A stretch of 64,000 nucleotides of DNA, taken from assembly GCF_032925565.1 (NCBI RefSeq), contig NZ_CP136708.1:3162001-3226000 (forward strand), given 5' to 3'. Below the pieces are notes generated by a model. The model saw only the letters and a program-made list of their open reading frames with translations. It was not told where the DNA came from and did no database searches. Shown here one piece after another: positions 50,733 through 60,586 of this stretch. Source of the stretch: Alteromonas sp. CI.11.F.A3 (lineage in GTDB: Bacteria; Pseudomonadota; Gammaproteobacteria; Enterobacterales; Alteromonadaceae). Within the stretch, counting starts at the first letter, position 1. Every line of letters begins with the position of its first letter. The position numbers and the translations under genes are program-made.

Positions 50733-52076
50733 CTAGGCGTTACGTAAATGGTCAGCCACTAAGAACGCCATCTCAAGTACTTGGTCTGCGTTTAAACGCG
50801 GATCGCACTGGGTTTTATACGCCTGTGCTAAGTCTTCATCACTAATTTCATACGCACCACCCGTACACTCAGTCACGTGTTGGCCTGTCATTTCAAGGTG
50901 AATACCACCTGCATGAGTGCCTTCATCGTTGTGAGCTTGGAAGAACTGCTTAATTTCACGCAAAATAGCATCAAAATTACGAGTTTTATAACCACTAGAT
51001 GCTGAGAAGGTGTTGCCGTGCATGGGGTCAGAACTCCATACCACGTGTCTGCCTTCTGCTTTAACGCGGCGTAATAAACGAGGCAAATTGTCAGCCAAGT
51101 TATCAGCACCCATACGGGTAATAAGGGTTAATCTACCAGGGTCGTTATTTGGATTAAGGGCATCAATCAAACGAATAAGTTCGTCTTCTTCCATGCTAGG
51201 CCCAACTTTCACACCAATAGGGTTATGAATGCCTCGGAAGAACTCAATATGAGCATGGTCAAGCTGACGGGTACGCTCACCAATCCAAATCATGTGCGCA
51301 GAGCAATCGTAAGGCTTACCCGTTAGCGTATCAATTCGAGTTAGGGCTTGCTCGTAGTTCAACAACAATGCTTCGTGCGACGTAAACAACGATGTTTCAT
51401 GCAATGTAGGGCTAGATTGGGAATTAATACCAATCACGTCCATGAACGACAAGGTATCTTGAATACGCACAGCCATATCGTGGTAGCGTTCTTTAAGCGG
51501 GTTGTTTTCAACAAACGCCATATTCCAACGGTTTACTTCGTGAAGGTCGGCCAAGCCACCTTGAGAAAAAGCGCGAAGTAAATTAAGGGTAGAAGCACTA
51601 CGATGATACGCTTCAATCAAACGGTTTGGATCCGGGCGGCGAGCCGCTTCGTTAAACTCAAAACTATTGATAATATCGCCGCGGTAGCTTGGTAGTGTAA
51701 CGCCATTACGGGTTTCAAAGTTCGATGAACGAGGCTTAGCATACTGGCCAGCCATGCGAGCCACTTTGGTTACTGGGCATCGACCTGCAAAGGTTAAAAC
51801 AATAGCCATCTGAAGCAATACTTTAAAGGTATCGCGAATTTTTGGCGCATTAAATTCATCAAACGATTCGGCGCAGTCACCGCCTTGAAGCAAGAAGCCT
51901 TTTCCTAAACTAACCTCACCAAGTTGACGGCGAAGATCGCGGGCTTCAGCGGCAAAAACCAGCGGTGGATATGTACTTAGCGTGTGCTCTACTTGTTTAA
52001 GTTGTGCCGCATCATCGTACTCTGGTTGTTGAAGGATAGGTTTTTGCCTCCAACTGTCTACTTGCCAATTACTCAA
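50733..52076 (-). CDS. Class II 3-deoxy-7-phosphoheptulonate (DAHP) synthase
   Basis: A 447-residue plant-type DAHP synthase, unrelated in sequence to E. coli AroF/G/H. Typical segments are [14 protein letters not shown] near residue 60, [18 protein letters not shown] near residue 102, [21 protein letters not shown] near residue 340 and [19 protein letters not shown] near residue 383. It condenses phosphoenolpyruvate and erythrose-4-phosphate, the entry to the shikimate pathway. Class II enzymes in bacteria sometimes feed specialised metabolism, but no such genes are nearby; the trp operon 25 kb away is the nearest user of chorismate. Likely monocistronic, facing a terminator. Confidence 0.95.
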   Translation of the reverse strand: MSNWQVDSWRQKPILQQPEYDDAAQLKQVEHTLSTYPPLVFAAEARDLRRQLGEVSLGKGFLLQGGDCAESFDEFNAPKIRDTFKVLLQMAIVLTFAGRCPVTKVARMAGQYAKPRSSNFETRNGVTLPSYRGDIINSFEFNEAARRPDPNRLIEAYHRSASTLNLLRAFSQGGLADLHEVNRWNMAFVENNPLKERYHDMAVRIQDTLSFMDVIGINSQSSPTLHETSLFTSHEALLLNYEQALTRIDTLTGKPYDCSAHMIWIGERTRQLDHAHIEFFRGIHNPIGVKVGPSMEEDELIRLIDALNPNNDPGRLTLITRMGADNLADNLPRLLRRVKAEGRHVVWSSDPMHGNTFSASSGYKTRNFDAILREIKQFFQAHNDEGTHAGGIHLEMTGQHVTECTGGAYEISDEDLAQAYKTQCDPRLNADQVLEMAFLVADHLRNA

Positions 52077-52174
52077 GGGGTTCTCCTGATTTAAATGTTT
52101 TTACGTTTAGGCAAACGTTAATCTCGTTGTGTAAGCCTTATCTGCATGCGCGCTACGATTTATTGCGCGCTACT

Positions 52175-52948
52175 TTACCACATTTGATCTAATACAATAG
52201 GTGCGCAAACTTGAATATCTAGAAAGTCGTCGCGCTTATTTACTGCAAAATGACAATCGAAGGTCTGTTCTAGGTTTTTGACCGACAATACCGACTCAGG
52301 CAAACCGAAACTTACGCTAGTGCCCAATTTCATTAGCAGTACTTTATAACTATAGTTTGCGCTTAATGAAATGTCATGACTGCTTAGCACTAAGGTATTC
52401 CCTTTATTGCATAAGGTTTGAAACAGCGCCATTAACGCGTATTGATGTCGAATATCTACCCCTTGCAAGGGTTCATCTAACAATAAAAGCGCTTCGCCTC
52501 GTTTAATAGCAGGCCAAACTTGCAGCAATGCACGGCAAATTTCAACGCGCTGACGCTCTCCACCTGAAAGTCTGTTTAAAGGCGTTTGCAAAAAGCCCGT
52601 TACTTCCAATGTGGCTTCTAACAAGCTGGGAAGTTCGAACGTAGGTTCACTTGAAAAAAACGAAAGATATTCTTTTACCGATACCGCAAATACGGCCTCA
52701 CTTTGCTGTGCTAACAAAGTCCTAAATGTTGCTAATGCACTTAAAGGCCATTGTTGAAGAGACTGTTCTAACAGCGAAGCTTCTCCCCGTTCTGTTTCCA
52801 ACAACCCAGCCATTATCGACAACAGCGTAGACTTTCCAGCGCCGTTAGGGCCAAGAATATGAACGCAATCGCCTTTATTGATATCAAGGCTGATATTGGC
52901 TAAACGCTTATTCACACTAATATCGCGCAAAGAAATAACCAGACTCAT
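52175..52948 (-). CDS. ABC transporter ATP-binding protein, FecE/BtuD type
   Basis: An ATPase of about 257 residues starting MSLVISLRDISVNKRLANIS at ATG 52948, which overlaps the permease stop in ATGA. Walker A is GPNGAGKSTLLSIMAGLLE near residue 36, the signature is LSGGERQRVEICRALL near residue 128, and Walker B is LLLDEPLQGVD near residue 155. Relation is to the iron-siderophore/cobalamin group (FecE, BtuD). A longer frame beginning upstream has no ribosome-binding site. Whether the substrate is cobalamin or a ferric siderophore cannot be decided from sequence. Confidence 0.9.
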   Translation of the reverse strand: MSLVISLRDISVNKRLANISLDINKGDCVHILGPNGAGKSTLLSIMAGLLETERGEASLLEQSLQQWPLSALATFRTLLAQQSEAVFAVSVKEYLSFFSSEPTFELPSLLEATLEVTGFLQTPLNRLSGGERQRVEICRALLQVWPAIKRGEALLLLDEPLQGVDIRHQYALMALFQTLCNKGNTLVLSSHDISLSANYSYKVLLMKLGTSVSFGLPESVLSVKNLEQTFDCHFAVNKRDDFLDIQVCAPIVLDQMW

Positions 52949-53943
52949 CGAAGCTGGCCTTTTAATAGTGCCCAAATGAGCAAAGGGCCGCCTAAGGTGG
53001 CAGTGATCATAGACACAGGTAGGGTAATCGCACGGGTTAGTTCAGACATCAGCACCACAATAAGCAATAAACTGGCGCCACATAGCGCGCTTGCTGGTAA
53101 CAGCAACTTATTATCATGTCCCAGAATAAGCCGAAGAATATGAGGCACTAACAGCCCGACAAAAGCAATCGCTCCCGCAATAGATACTGCCGCTCCTACC
53201 CCCACGGCGGTAGCAATAAGGCTACGCTCGGTAAGTTGTTGCACATGCACACCACTGCTTAACGCAGCTAAATCACCGGCATACAACCTATTAAACTTGG
53301 CAGATTGGCGCATTTGATACCACAAACTACCAATAATAAGTGGGCCGCTTACCCACAAAATAGGCCAAGTGGTTTGATACACGCTTCCCATCAGCCAAAA
53401 CGTTAAATTACGTAGTGATTGGGCATCACTAAACATGTACAACCAAGCAATAACAGCCCCGCTCAAAGTAGAAATAGCGATACCCGATAGAATGACAGCA
53501 ACTGCTGAGCCCAGCAGTTTTCGAGCAAGGCGATAAATAACAAACGTTGTTATTAACGCACCAATGAAGCAGCCCAAAGGAAGTATGTAATGAAGATAAG
53601 GCTGTGCCCACAAGGGTGTAAGCAATAACAGGGTTGCAGCCACTAAACTGGCGCCGCTGGTGATACCTATAATACCTGGGTCAGCCAACGGATTGCGCAG
53701 TACTATTTGAAGCGTGGCGCCACTTACGGCCAATACACTACCTACTAAAATGGCGGTAATTATCAGCGGAATTTGAAGTTGTAATGTGATGTGTTGTTTT
53801 AATGCAGTGGGTGAATCGGTTAGCCATACTGTGGCTAAGACGCCAACGATGAGCAGAAAGGTAATACTGCAAAGTAGGAAGATGGCTGCGCTTCCTTTTC
53901 CCGCACCGTCCTTGACCGCCGCGCCCCTTAAAACCGTGTGCAT
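52945..53943 (-). CDS. FecCD/BtuC-family ABC permease
   Basis: A 332-residue permease with about ten membrane helices. Family landmarks are LVGSVLAVSGATLQIVLRNPLADPGIIGITSGASL near residues 68-102, LSSGVHVQQLTER near residue 230 and AIAFVGLLVPHILRLILGHDNKLLLPASALCGASLLL near residues 262-298. It overlaps the ATPase gene by 4 bp and starts 3 bp after a tyrosine phosphatase gene. No substrate-binding protein or outer-membrane receptor lies beside it, and I do not see a cobalamin riboswitch upstream; these must be elsewhere. Confidence 0.9.
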   Translation of the reverse strand: MHTVLRGAAVKDGAGKGSAAIFLLCSITFLLIVGVLATVWLTDSPTALKQHITLQLQIPLIITAILVGSVLAVSGATLQIVLRNPLADPGIIGITSGASLVAATLLLLTPLWAQPYLHYILPLGCFIGALITTFVIYRLARKLLGSAVAVILSGIAISTLSGAVIAWLYMFSDAQSLRNLTFWLMGSVYQTTWPILWVSGPLIIGSLWYQMRQSAKFNRLYAGDLAALSSGVHVQQLTERSLIATAVGVGAAVSIAGAIAFVGLLVPHILRLILGHDNKLLLPASALCGASLLLIVVLMSELTRAITLPVSMITATLGGPLLIWALLKGQLR

Positions 53944-53946
53944 AGC

Positions 53947-54414
53947 TTAGCTCTGTTGAATATGTGCAATCAGCCCGTCAGAGGCCTCTTCTATTAAGTC
54001 TAACACTAATTCAAAACCCCGTTTTCCGCCATAATATGGGTCTGGCACTTCTTTATCTTCACTGTCAGCGAAGTCTAGAAATAAGTGGATTTTTCCGTGG
54101 TGTTCCGGCGCAGACATTTCACGTAGATTGTCTAAATTACTGTTATCCATCGCCAGAATATAGTCGTACTTTTCGAAGTCTTTGTCATCTACTCGTCGGC
54201 ACTTTAAGCCTTTAAAGCTATAACCTCGCTCTACACCAACCGCTTGCGAGCGTTTATCTGGCTGTTTACCAATGTGATACCCATGGGTTCCGGCAGAGTC
54301 TATGATTAGTTTTAACCCTGCGTCAGCCGCTTTGCGAATAAACACAGCTTCGGCCGTAGGTGAACGGCAAATGTTACCCAAACAAACGAATAACACCGAT
54401 GTGTTCTGACCCAT
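53947..54414 (-). CDS. Low-molecular-weight protein tyrosine phosphatase
   Basis: A 155-residue LMW phosphatase with the P-loop VLFVCLGNICRSPTAEAVF near residues 8-26 (Cys11 to Arg17 as CX5R) and the general-acid Asp in EVPDPYYGG near residue 123. Length and motif order match the family. Some bacterial members regulate capsule synthesis, but no polysaccharide genes are near; here it precedes the FecCD-type permease by 3 bp and may simply share its transcript. Confidence 0.95.
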   Translation of the reverse strand: MGQNTSVLFVCLGNICRSPTAEAVFIRKAADAGLKLIIDSAGTHGYHIGKQPDKRSQAVGVERGYSFKGLKCRRVDDKDFEKYDYILAMDNSNLDNLREMSAPEHHGKIHLFLDFADSEDKEVPDPYYGGKRGFELVLDLIEEASDGLIAHIQQS

Positions 54415-54508
54415 ATAAAAATTCCTTTAAAACCAATAACGGCACTAAGCTAAACTTTATGTTAACTTTCACGTAAATAACGCCGTTTAAAAAAATTGTG
54501 GAGCAGTA

Positions 54509-55231
54509 ATGACCGCACATGTATTAATGTTAAGTAGTTCTCGTCAGGGCGACGAAGCGTACCTTGAACATGCGAGAAGCCTTATTCTTGCACACTTAGG
54601 TAGCATTCGCGACCTACTATTTATTCCCTATGCAGCAGTGACACAAAGCTACGATAACTACGTGTCGGCTGTCGCTTCAGCCTTGCCAGAATGTAATGTG
54701 ACAGGGCTTCATACTTTTGATAACCCTATACAGGCTATCAGTAATGCAAAGGCAAACAATCAAGCTATAGTAGTAGGCGGCGGAAATACCTTCCATTTGA
54801 TGCATACTATATACCAACAAAACTTATTGGTATCACTTCAACACGCTATTGCTGAAAGCGCGCCCTATATTGGCTGGAGTGCAGGCTCTAACATTTGCGG
54901 GCAAAGCATTCGAACAACCAATGATATGCCAATTGTTGAGCCGAAAAGCTTTAATGCGCTGAATGTAGTGCCTTTTCAGTTGAATCCGCACTACAGCGAT
55001 TATCACCCGCCTGGTCACAATGGCGAAACGCGAGACCAACGGCTAGCGGAGTTTACGGTGTTAAACCCCTGCACACCTGTGGTGGCCATTCGTGAAGGAA
55101 CCGCCCTTTCTTTGTCTCAGCAAAAGTTAACGCTAATGGGTGAAAAAGGCGGGTTTATCTTTTTAGGTGATGAAAAGCGCCCAATCGCGCCCAATGAAGA
55201 TTTAACAGAGTTTCTGAATAGCCGCCTGTAG
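54509..55231 (+). CDS. pepE: Dipeptidase E (alpha-aspartyl dipeptidase)
   Basis: A 240-residue serine peptidase of family S51 cleaving Asp-X dipeptides. The nucleophile lies in YIGWSAGSNICGQ near residue 121, the Asp side in TNDMPIVEPKSFNAL, and the His in LNPHYSDYHP near residue 160. IVVGGGNTFHLMHTIY near residue 88 is a strongly conserved segment. It converges with bioD, and the two coding regions overlap by 30 bp. GGAGCA precedes the ATG. Confidence 0.92.
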   Translation: MTAHVLMLSSSRQGDEAYLEHARSLILAHLGSIRDLLFIPYAAVTQSYDNYVSAVASALPECNVTGLHTFDNPIQAISNAKANNQAIVVGGGNTFHLMHTIYQQNLLVSLQHAIAESAPYIGWSAGSNICGQSIRTTNDMPIVEPKSFNALNVVPFQLNPHYSDYHPPGHNGETRDQRLAEFTVLNPCTPVVAIREGTALSLSQQKLTLMGEKGGFIFLGDEKRPIAPNEDLTEFLNSRL

Positions 55232-55873
55232 CGCATCGACACTTGGCGCGCTTGAAAAAGGCACTTCCAGCAGTAGTGGCGCTGGCATGACGTTTTTAAG
55301 CGTAGCCAAATTGTCATCGTATCGAGACATACTACCGGTGATATCGTTAGCTACCCAACCTACAATATTTAGCCCGTCGTTTTGAATAGCTTGCGCGGTG
55401 AGCAATGCATGATTTAAGCAGCCTAGCTTCATACCCACTACTAAAATAACATCCATTTTTAGCTCGCTAACGACATCTGAAAGAAACAGCGTATCGGTTA
55501 ACGGTAATCGCCAGCCTCCTGCTCCTTCCATTAATAAAAGATCTGGCGTTTCTTGTTGCAGGCGAACTAGCCCTTCAATCACTGCATTACTCGTTAATTC
55601 AACACCCGCTTCTTTTGCGGCTATGTGCGGTGCAATGGGCGGGAGAAAAGCAATTGGGTTGATGGTACTAATAGGAAGCTTAATGCTACTTGCTTGTTGA
55701 ATTTCTGATGCATCTTCGTTTACCCAGTCGTTGCCTACTTTTTCACAGCCTGCCGAAATAGGTTTGTAACCTAGGCTTGTTTTTTGAAAGCTTTCAGCGG
55801 CTTTTAGTAGGTGGCAGGTAACGTAGGTTTTACCTACTTCGGTATCGGTTCCGGTAATGAAATACTGCTTCAT
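55202..55873 (-). CDS. bioD: Dethiobiotin synthetase
   Basis: A protein of about 223 residues starting MKQYFITGTDTEVGKTYVTCHL at ATG 55873, which overlaps the bioC stop in ATGA. The P-loop is GTDTEVGKT, GYKPISAGCEKVG and LLMEGAGGWRLPL are family motifs. It forms the ureido ring of biotin from diaminopelargonic acid, CO2 and ATP. Its last 30 bp overlap the 3' end of the convergent pepE gene. Confidence 0.95.
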   Translation of the reverse strand: MKQYFITGTDTEVGKTYVTCHLLKAAESFQKTSLGYKPISAGCEKVGNDWVNEDASEIQQASSIKLPISTINPIAFLPPIAPHIAAKEAGVELTSNAVIEGLVRLQQETPDLLLMEGAGGWRLPLTDTLFLSDVVSELKMDVILVVGMKLGCLNHALLTAQAIQNDGLNIVGWVANDITGSMSRYDDNLATLKNVMPAPLLLEVPFSSAPSVDALQAAIQKLC

Positions 55874-56745
55874 GGTTTCTCTAATCTGAAATGACACACT
55901 TTGTAAGTAAGCGGTAGCACGCCATCGACAGCACTACTATTTTTATAGGCTAACGACAACTTTTTAATGTCACTACGTGACATCGATTGCTGTTTAGCTC
56001 CGGTTGCCCCCGCCCCTACGTTTTTGATTGAACGAAGCAAGGAAAGTACATCTTGGTGCTCATCAACATAATCTTTATTGATAAGGCGGCTAACCCGCAG
56101 CCCTGCCCCGAGGAACGAATTAAGCCACAACTGCGCTTCGGGCAAACTTGTTACAGCAGCAGGTAATTGGGCAATACTTCTCGCTTTATGAAGCTCAGAA
56201 AAAGAACCACTGACCATTATGGCAATTTCCGCCATACCCGAAGGCTTAAGTACGCGGTAAATTTCACTGGCAACAGTTTGCGGACTTGAACACCACTGCA
56301 ATGCCATGGAAGAAAAAACAGAACTGAAGCTGCTATTGTCGAACGGTAACGACTGGGCTGAACCTTGTTTGAAATTAACATCAGGGAAGCGCGCTTGTGC
56401 TTTGTGCACCATACCTGGTGCAATATCTAACCCCATAACGTTTGCGCCACGTTGCTGTAACGTGTGGCTATGAGTGCCCGTAGCACAGCCAATATCAAGT
56501 AGTTCGCCATGCAAGGCGTTAGGTAAATTGTTTAACCCTGCCTGTGCAATTTCGCACTGAATATGTGCTTCGTTATCGTACTTATTTGCAGCTTTTGAAA
56601 ATTGTTTCGCAACAACCGCTTCGCTTATTCCGCTTTCTGATTGAAGACCTAATTGAAGATTCGAATGGTCATTTAATTGCACTGCAACAGCGCCTTGATG
56701 GCAAAGCTGCTGAGGCACTTGTTTAGCGAAAGATTGCGGACTCAT
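55870..56745 (-). CDS. bioC: Malonyl-ACP O-methyltransferase
   Basis: A 291-residue SAM-dependent methyltransferase that caps malonyl-ACP for pimelate synthesis. KQFSKAANKYDNEAHIQCEIA near residues 46-66 is the BioC entry segment, LLDIGCATGTHSHTLQQRG near residue 80 the SAM site, GLDIAPGMVHKAQARFP the second motif, and SSMALQWCSSP the conserved core. About 40 residues before the domain are extra. It overlaps bioF in ATGA. No bioH is adjacent; its partner esterase must be elsewhere. Confidence 0.9.
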   Translation of the reverse strand: MSPQSFAKQVPQQLCHQGAVAVQLNDHSNLQLGLQSESGISEAVVAKQFSKAANKYDNEAHIQCEIAQAGLNNLPNALHGELLDIGCATGTHSHTLQQRGANVMGLDIAPGMVHKAQARFPDVNFKQGSAQSLPFDNSSFSSVFSSMALQWCSSPQTVASEIYRVLKPSGMAEIAIMVSGSFSELHKARSIAQLPAAVTSLPEAQLWLNSFLGAGLRVSRLINKDYVDEHQDVLSLLRSIKNVGAGATGAKQQSMSRSDIKKLSLAYKNSSAVDGVLPLTYKVCHFRLEKP

Positions 56746-58010
56746 GCTATCGACTCCATCGCAAGGGCAATAGCATCAACAAGTACATCGATATCTTGCT
56801 GAGTGTGGGTAGCGCTTAGTGTTATGCGCAATCGGTCTTCCCCTTTGGGGACGGTAGGATAGCGAATAGCAGGTATCCATATGCCACGAGCTTTTAGCGC
56901 ATCACTTAATGCTAACGCGCGCTCAGGGCTACCTACAATAATGGGTTGAATTGCACTACTTGAATTCGCCAATATTAAATCGCCGTTTTGATCATTGCCA
57001 ATTTGGGCGCCAAAGCGCTCGCGAAAATATGCCACATTGTCATTTAACGCGTCTGTCCGACTGCTATCTGCGGCAATGTGCGTCAGTGAATACAAGGTGG
57101 CTACTGCTTGGGCTGGCGGCATCGCAGTGGAATAGACATAATGTTTTGCATAGTTAACCAAGTAATCAATTAGCGCTTGGCTTCCAGCAATAAACGCGCC
57201 TGCGGTTCCTACGGCTTTACCAAAGGTGCCCATCACTATGGGTACATCTGATTGAGATAACGCTTGCGCTTCAATGCTACCTAATCCGTTTTCACCTAAT
57301 ACACCCATGCCGTGTGCATCGTCTACCATCAGCCATGCATTGTGTTGCTTCGCTATACTCGCCATATCACGAAGGGGGGCGCTGTCGCCGTCCATACTGA
57401 ATACACCTTCAGTGACTACCAACTTGTCACTGTTATTGGTGGTATCAACCTTTTCTAATAAATTGGATAAGTGAGCTAAATCGTTATGCCTAAAGCGACG
57501 CAGCTTGGCTTTGGTTGCCATAGCACCTTCAAGGAAGGAGGCATGCATCAGTCGATCTGCGAAAATTTCACCGGAATGTTTAATGCCGGCTGCGGCACTT
57601 GGGGTTTGATTACTAGCATCTTGATTATTAGCGCCTTGATTATGAGCCCCACTAAACAGCGCCATACATAAGGCTTGGTTAGCCGCAAAACCCGAATTAA
57701 ACAACAACGCAGATTCCCGATTTAAACCATCAGCGATATACGCTTCAAGGGCTAAATGCGCTTGCGTATGACCCGTAACTAATGGCGAAGCGCCACTACC
57801 ACCACCAAATTGTGCTAAGCCTTCTACCCAACTTTGCAGCACACCTTCATGCTGACGCATACCGAGGTAGTCGTTACTGGCAAAATTTAAATAGTGCTCG
57901 CCATCAATGCAGATGATGTTGTCTTTTTCGTACTGCTGGCATACTCGCTTTCGCAGGTATCCTTGCTGAGCCCGCTCACTTAAGCGGGCTTCAAGCCAAT
58001 CGAAGGCCAT
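56742..58010 (-). CDS. bioF: 8-amino-7-oxononanoate synthase
   Basis: A 422-residue PLP enzyme condensing pimeloyl thioester with alanine. INFASNDYLGMRQHEGV-type segment occurs near residue 42 (FASNDYLGM), SGASPLVTGHTQAHLALE near residue 73, DDAHGMGVLGENGLGS near residue 232 binds PLP, and MGTFGKAVGTAGAFIAGS near residue 262 carries the PLP-linked Lys. An insertion near residues 130-142 (GAHNQGANNQDASNQTPS) is rich in Asn and Gln and looks like a local expansion. It shares one base with the bioB stop. Confidence 0.95.
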   Translation of the reverse strand: MAFDWLEARLSERAQQGYLRKRVCQQYEKDNIICIDGEHYLNFASNDYLGMRQHEGVLQSWVEGLAQFGGGSGASPLVTGHTQAHLALEAYIADGLNRESALLFNSGFAANQALCMALFSGAHNQGANNQDASNQTPSAAAGIKHSGEIFADRLMHASFLEGAMATKAKLRRFRHNDLAHLSNLLEKVDTTNNSDKLVVTEGVFSMDGDSAPLRDMASIAKQHNAWLMVDDAHGMGVLGENGLGSIEAQALSQSDVPIVMGTFGKAVGTAGAFIAGSQALIDYLVNYAKHYVYSTAMPPAQAVATLYSLTHIAADSSRTDALNDNVAYFRERFGAQIGNDQNGDLILANSSSAIQPIIVGSPERALALSDALKARGIWIPAIRYPTVPKGEDRLRITLSATHTQQDIDVLVDAIALAMESIA

Positions 58011-59128
58011 TATGCCTCCGCGGGCTGCTGTTTTTGTTTTCGCGGTGCGCTAGCATCGTAAAATAAATCGCTAGCATCAGAACCTTGTTCTTGTTGCTGC
58101 GCAATTTCTTCTTCTAATACTTGCTGATGCGCTTCATCAGAAAAATCGCGAGTACGTTCTGTGTTTATGCCTAACTTTTTGAACAGTATGACGTCTTCGT
58201 GGGTGTCAGGGTTAGACGTAGTAAGCAACTTACAACCGTAGAAAATAGAGTTCGCACCGGCCATAAAGCACAGCGCTTGCATCTGTTCATTCATGGCTTC
58301 GCGGCCTGCTGATAAACGCACGTGAGATTTTGGCATCATGATACGGGCTACCGCGATGGTGCGGATAAACTCGAAGTAATCTAAATCTTCCAAACTAGCA
58401 AGGGGCGTACCTTTAACCTTAACCAGCATGTTAATGGGCACACTTTGCGGCTGCTCCGGCAAGTTTGCTAATTGAATGAGTAAGCTGGCTCTATCGCCTG
58501 CGGTTTCGCCCATACCCACAATACCGCCAGAACACACATTCATGCCTGCTGCGCGTACGTTTTCAAGGGTATTTAGTCTGTCTTGATAGGTACGAGTGGT
58601 AATAATATCGCCATAGTATTCAGGCGAGGTATCAAGGTTATGGTTGTAATAATCTAGACCAGCTTGTTTGAGTGCGACGGCTTGATCTCGCGTTAACATG
58701 CCAAGTGTCATGCAGGTTTCAAGGCCAAGTTGTTTAACCTCTTCCACCATTTTTACAATATAAGGCATATCTCTGTCACGTGGGTTACGCCACGCAGCTC
58801 CCATACAAAAACGGGTTGAGCCTACTTGCTTAGCTTCTTTGGCTCGCTCAATCACTTTTTCGATTTCAAGCAAACGCTCTTTTTCTAAGCCCGTGTCGTA
58901 ACGCGCGCTTTGTGGACAGTATTTACAATCTTCCGGGCAAGCTCCGGTTTTAATCGACAACAAGGTGCTTACTTGTACTTCGTTTGGATTGAAGTGTTGT
59001 CTGTGAACAACCTGCGCTTGAAACAGCAAGTCGTTAAATGGCAAGGCATAAAGCGCCTCTACTTCGGCTTGTGACCAATCGTGACGAATTGTATTATTTT
59101 GCGCGTCAGGCGCGAAAGCCAGAGTCAT
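58010..59128 (-). CDS. bioB: Biotin synthase
   Basis: A 372-residue radical-SAM enzyme inserting sulfur into dethiobiotin. The 4Fe-4S motif [14 protein letters not shown] is near residue 68; [26 protein letters not shown] and [15 protein letters not shown] near residues 113-203 are family segments. The C-terminal 30 residues are Gln/Glu-rich and lie beyond the catalytic barrel. It is the first gene of bioBFCD and diverges from bioA across 98 bp that hold the promoter and an operator-like palindrome. Confidence 0.96.
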   Translation of the reverse strand: MTLAFAPDAQNNTIRHDWSQAEVEALYALPFNDLLFQAQVVHRQHFNPNEVQVSTLLSIKTGACPEDCKYCPQSARYDTGLEKERLLEIEKVIERAKEAKQVGSTRFCMGAAWRNPRDRDMPYIVKMVEEVKQLGLETCMTLGMLTRDQAVALKQAGLDYYNHNLDTSPEYYGDIITTRTYQDRLNTLENVRAAGMNVCSGGIVGMGETAGDRASLLIQLANLPEQPQSVPINMLVKVKGTPLASLEDLDYFEFIRTIAVARIMMPKSHVRLSAGREAMNEQMQALCFMAGANSIFYGCKLLTTSNPDTHEDVILFKKLGINTERTRDFSDEAHQQVLEEEIAQQQEQGSDASDLFYDASAPRKQKQQPAEA

Positions 59129-59168
59129 TGACTGTCCTTTACTAATTAAGAATGCTGGCTTAGTCTAT

Positions 59169-59192
59169 GCTCCAAACACGAGTTGTCAACTC
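59169..59192. promoter_or_regulatory. Divergent bioB/bioA promoter region with a perfect 13-bp palindrome
   Basis: GAGTTGTCAACTC (59180-59192) is a perfect palindrome. On the minus strand it includes TTGACA (59190-59185), and TAGACT lies 16 bp further at 59168-59163, giving a bioB promoter whose -35 is inside the palindrome. The sequence is not a standard BirA operator (TTGTAAACC-type halves are not seen on both sides), so the regulator is uncertain. Confidence 0.55.
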
Positions 59193-59226
59193 TGACCATT
59201 TCAAAAGCTTTACTAACGGTTGAATT

Positions 59227-60507
59227 TTGAACAATATAGATTTTGATAAAAAACACATCTGGCACCCTTATACCTCGGCAACTAACCCACTTCCTTGCTA
59301 TGAAGTGGTTGGTGCTAAAGGGGTTGAGCTTACCCTTTCAACCGGCGAGGTATTGGTTGATGGCATGTCTAGCTGGTGGGCAGCCATTCATGGTTACAAT
59401 CACCCAGAACTAAACCAGGCTGCGCATAGCCAAATAGATGCTTTCTCTCACGTTATGTTTGGTGGCATTACTCACCAGCCCGCCGTTAATTTATGCCGCT
59501 CGCTACTGGAAATGGTACCTGATGGCCTTGAACGGGTATTTTTAGCCGACTCGGGCTCGGTCTCAGTAGAAGTGGCTATCAAGATGGCCATTCAGTATTG
59601 GGCCTGCCAAGGCCGCCCCGAAAAATCGCGCATCGTCGCTCCACGTAATGGTTATCATGGCGATACTTTTGCGGCTATGTCGGTATGCGATCCGGTAAAC
59701 GGCATGCACAGTTTATTCGAGAGTGTATTAAGCAAACAGCTTTTTGCCCCTGCTCCGCAAACCCGTTTTGGTCAAACGTTCAGCGAAGACGATATTTTGC
59801 CTTTAGCTGAACTGTTCGAAAAACATCATCATGAAATGGCGGCGCTTATTTTAGAGCCTGTGGTTCAAGGTGCCGGTGGTATGCGTATTTATCACCCTGA
59901 ATATTTAAAACGCTGCCGCCAACTTTGCGATAATTACGATGTATTGCTGATTTGTGATGAAATTGCGACAGGATTTGGACGAACAGGCAAGCTATTCGCC
60001 TGTGAACATGCAGGTATCTCACCCGATATAATGTGTTTAGGGAAAGCTATTACCGGCGGCTACATGACCTTAGCGGCTACGTTATGTACTGAAGATGTTG
60101 CCTTAGGTGTTTGCCAAGGTTCGCCCGGTGTATTCATGCATGGACCCACATATATGGGTAACCCGCTCGCGTGTGCAGTCGCCAATGCCAGCTTATCGTT
60201 AATAAATGAAAATCATTGGCAGCAACAAATCCCTGCCATTGAGAAACAATTACACACTGAGCTGTCAAAATGTGCCAATTTACCTAACGTTGCCGATGTG
60301 AGAGTACTAGGTGCCATAGGTGTGGTCGAAACAGTTCATCCTGTGAGCGTAGCGGATATTCAGCGCCATTTTGTAAAACAAGGCGTGTGGATACGCCCCT
60401 TCGGTAAACTGGTATACATTATGCCTCCGTACATCATTAGCCCAGACCAGCTCAGTAAACTCACCCACGCTATTTACAGCTATTTGAGCGGTAATACCGT
60501 AGGCTGA
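59227..60507 (+). CDS. bioA: Adenosylmethionine-8-amino-7-oxononanoate aminotransferase
   Basis: A 426-residue class III aminotransferase converting 8-amino-7-oxononanoate to diaminopelargonic acid. It begins [16 protein letters not shown], with [17 protein letters not shown] near residue 47, [14 protein letters not shown] near residue 147, [22 protein letters not shown] near residue 243 and [17 protein letters not shown] near residue 272 with the PLP Lys. The start is TTG 59227: an in-frame TGA at 59221 excludes earlier starts, and no ATG fits. No strong ribosome-binding site is visible, so initiation may be weak. Confidence 0.95.
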   Translation: MNNIDFDKKHIWHPYTSATNPLPCYEVVGAKGVELTLSTGEVLVDGMSSWWAAIHGYNHPELNQAAHSQIDAFSHVMFGGITHQPAVNLCRSLLEMVPDGLERVFLADSGSVSVEVAIKMAIQYWACQGRPEKSRIVAPRNGYHGDTFAAMSVCDPVNGMHSLFESVLSKQLFAPAPQTRFGQTFSEDDILPLAELFEKHHHEMAALILEPVVQGAGGMRIYHPEYLKRCRQLCDNYDVLLICDEIATGFGRTGKLFACEHAGISPDIMCLGKAITGGYMTLAATLCTEDVALGVCQGSPGVFMHGPTYMGNPLACAVANASLSLINENHWQQQIPAIEKQLHTELSKCANLPNVADVRVLGAIGVVETVHPVSVADIQRHFVKQGVWIRPFGKLVYIMPPYIISPDQLSKLTHAIYSYLSGNTVG

Positions 60508-60586
60508 AAATAGATATGAATTGACTGGTCTAATGTAATTTCTACGCCGCTTAATCGCTGAAAATAACACTAGGTCAGTCATTTAT

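Noticed and set aside
53944..54508. Possible cobalamin riboswitch for the BtuCD-like genes
   Set aside because: The permease starts 3 bp after the phosphatase gene, and no B12-box-like sequence is visible upstream.
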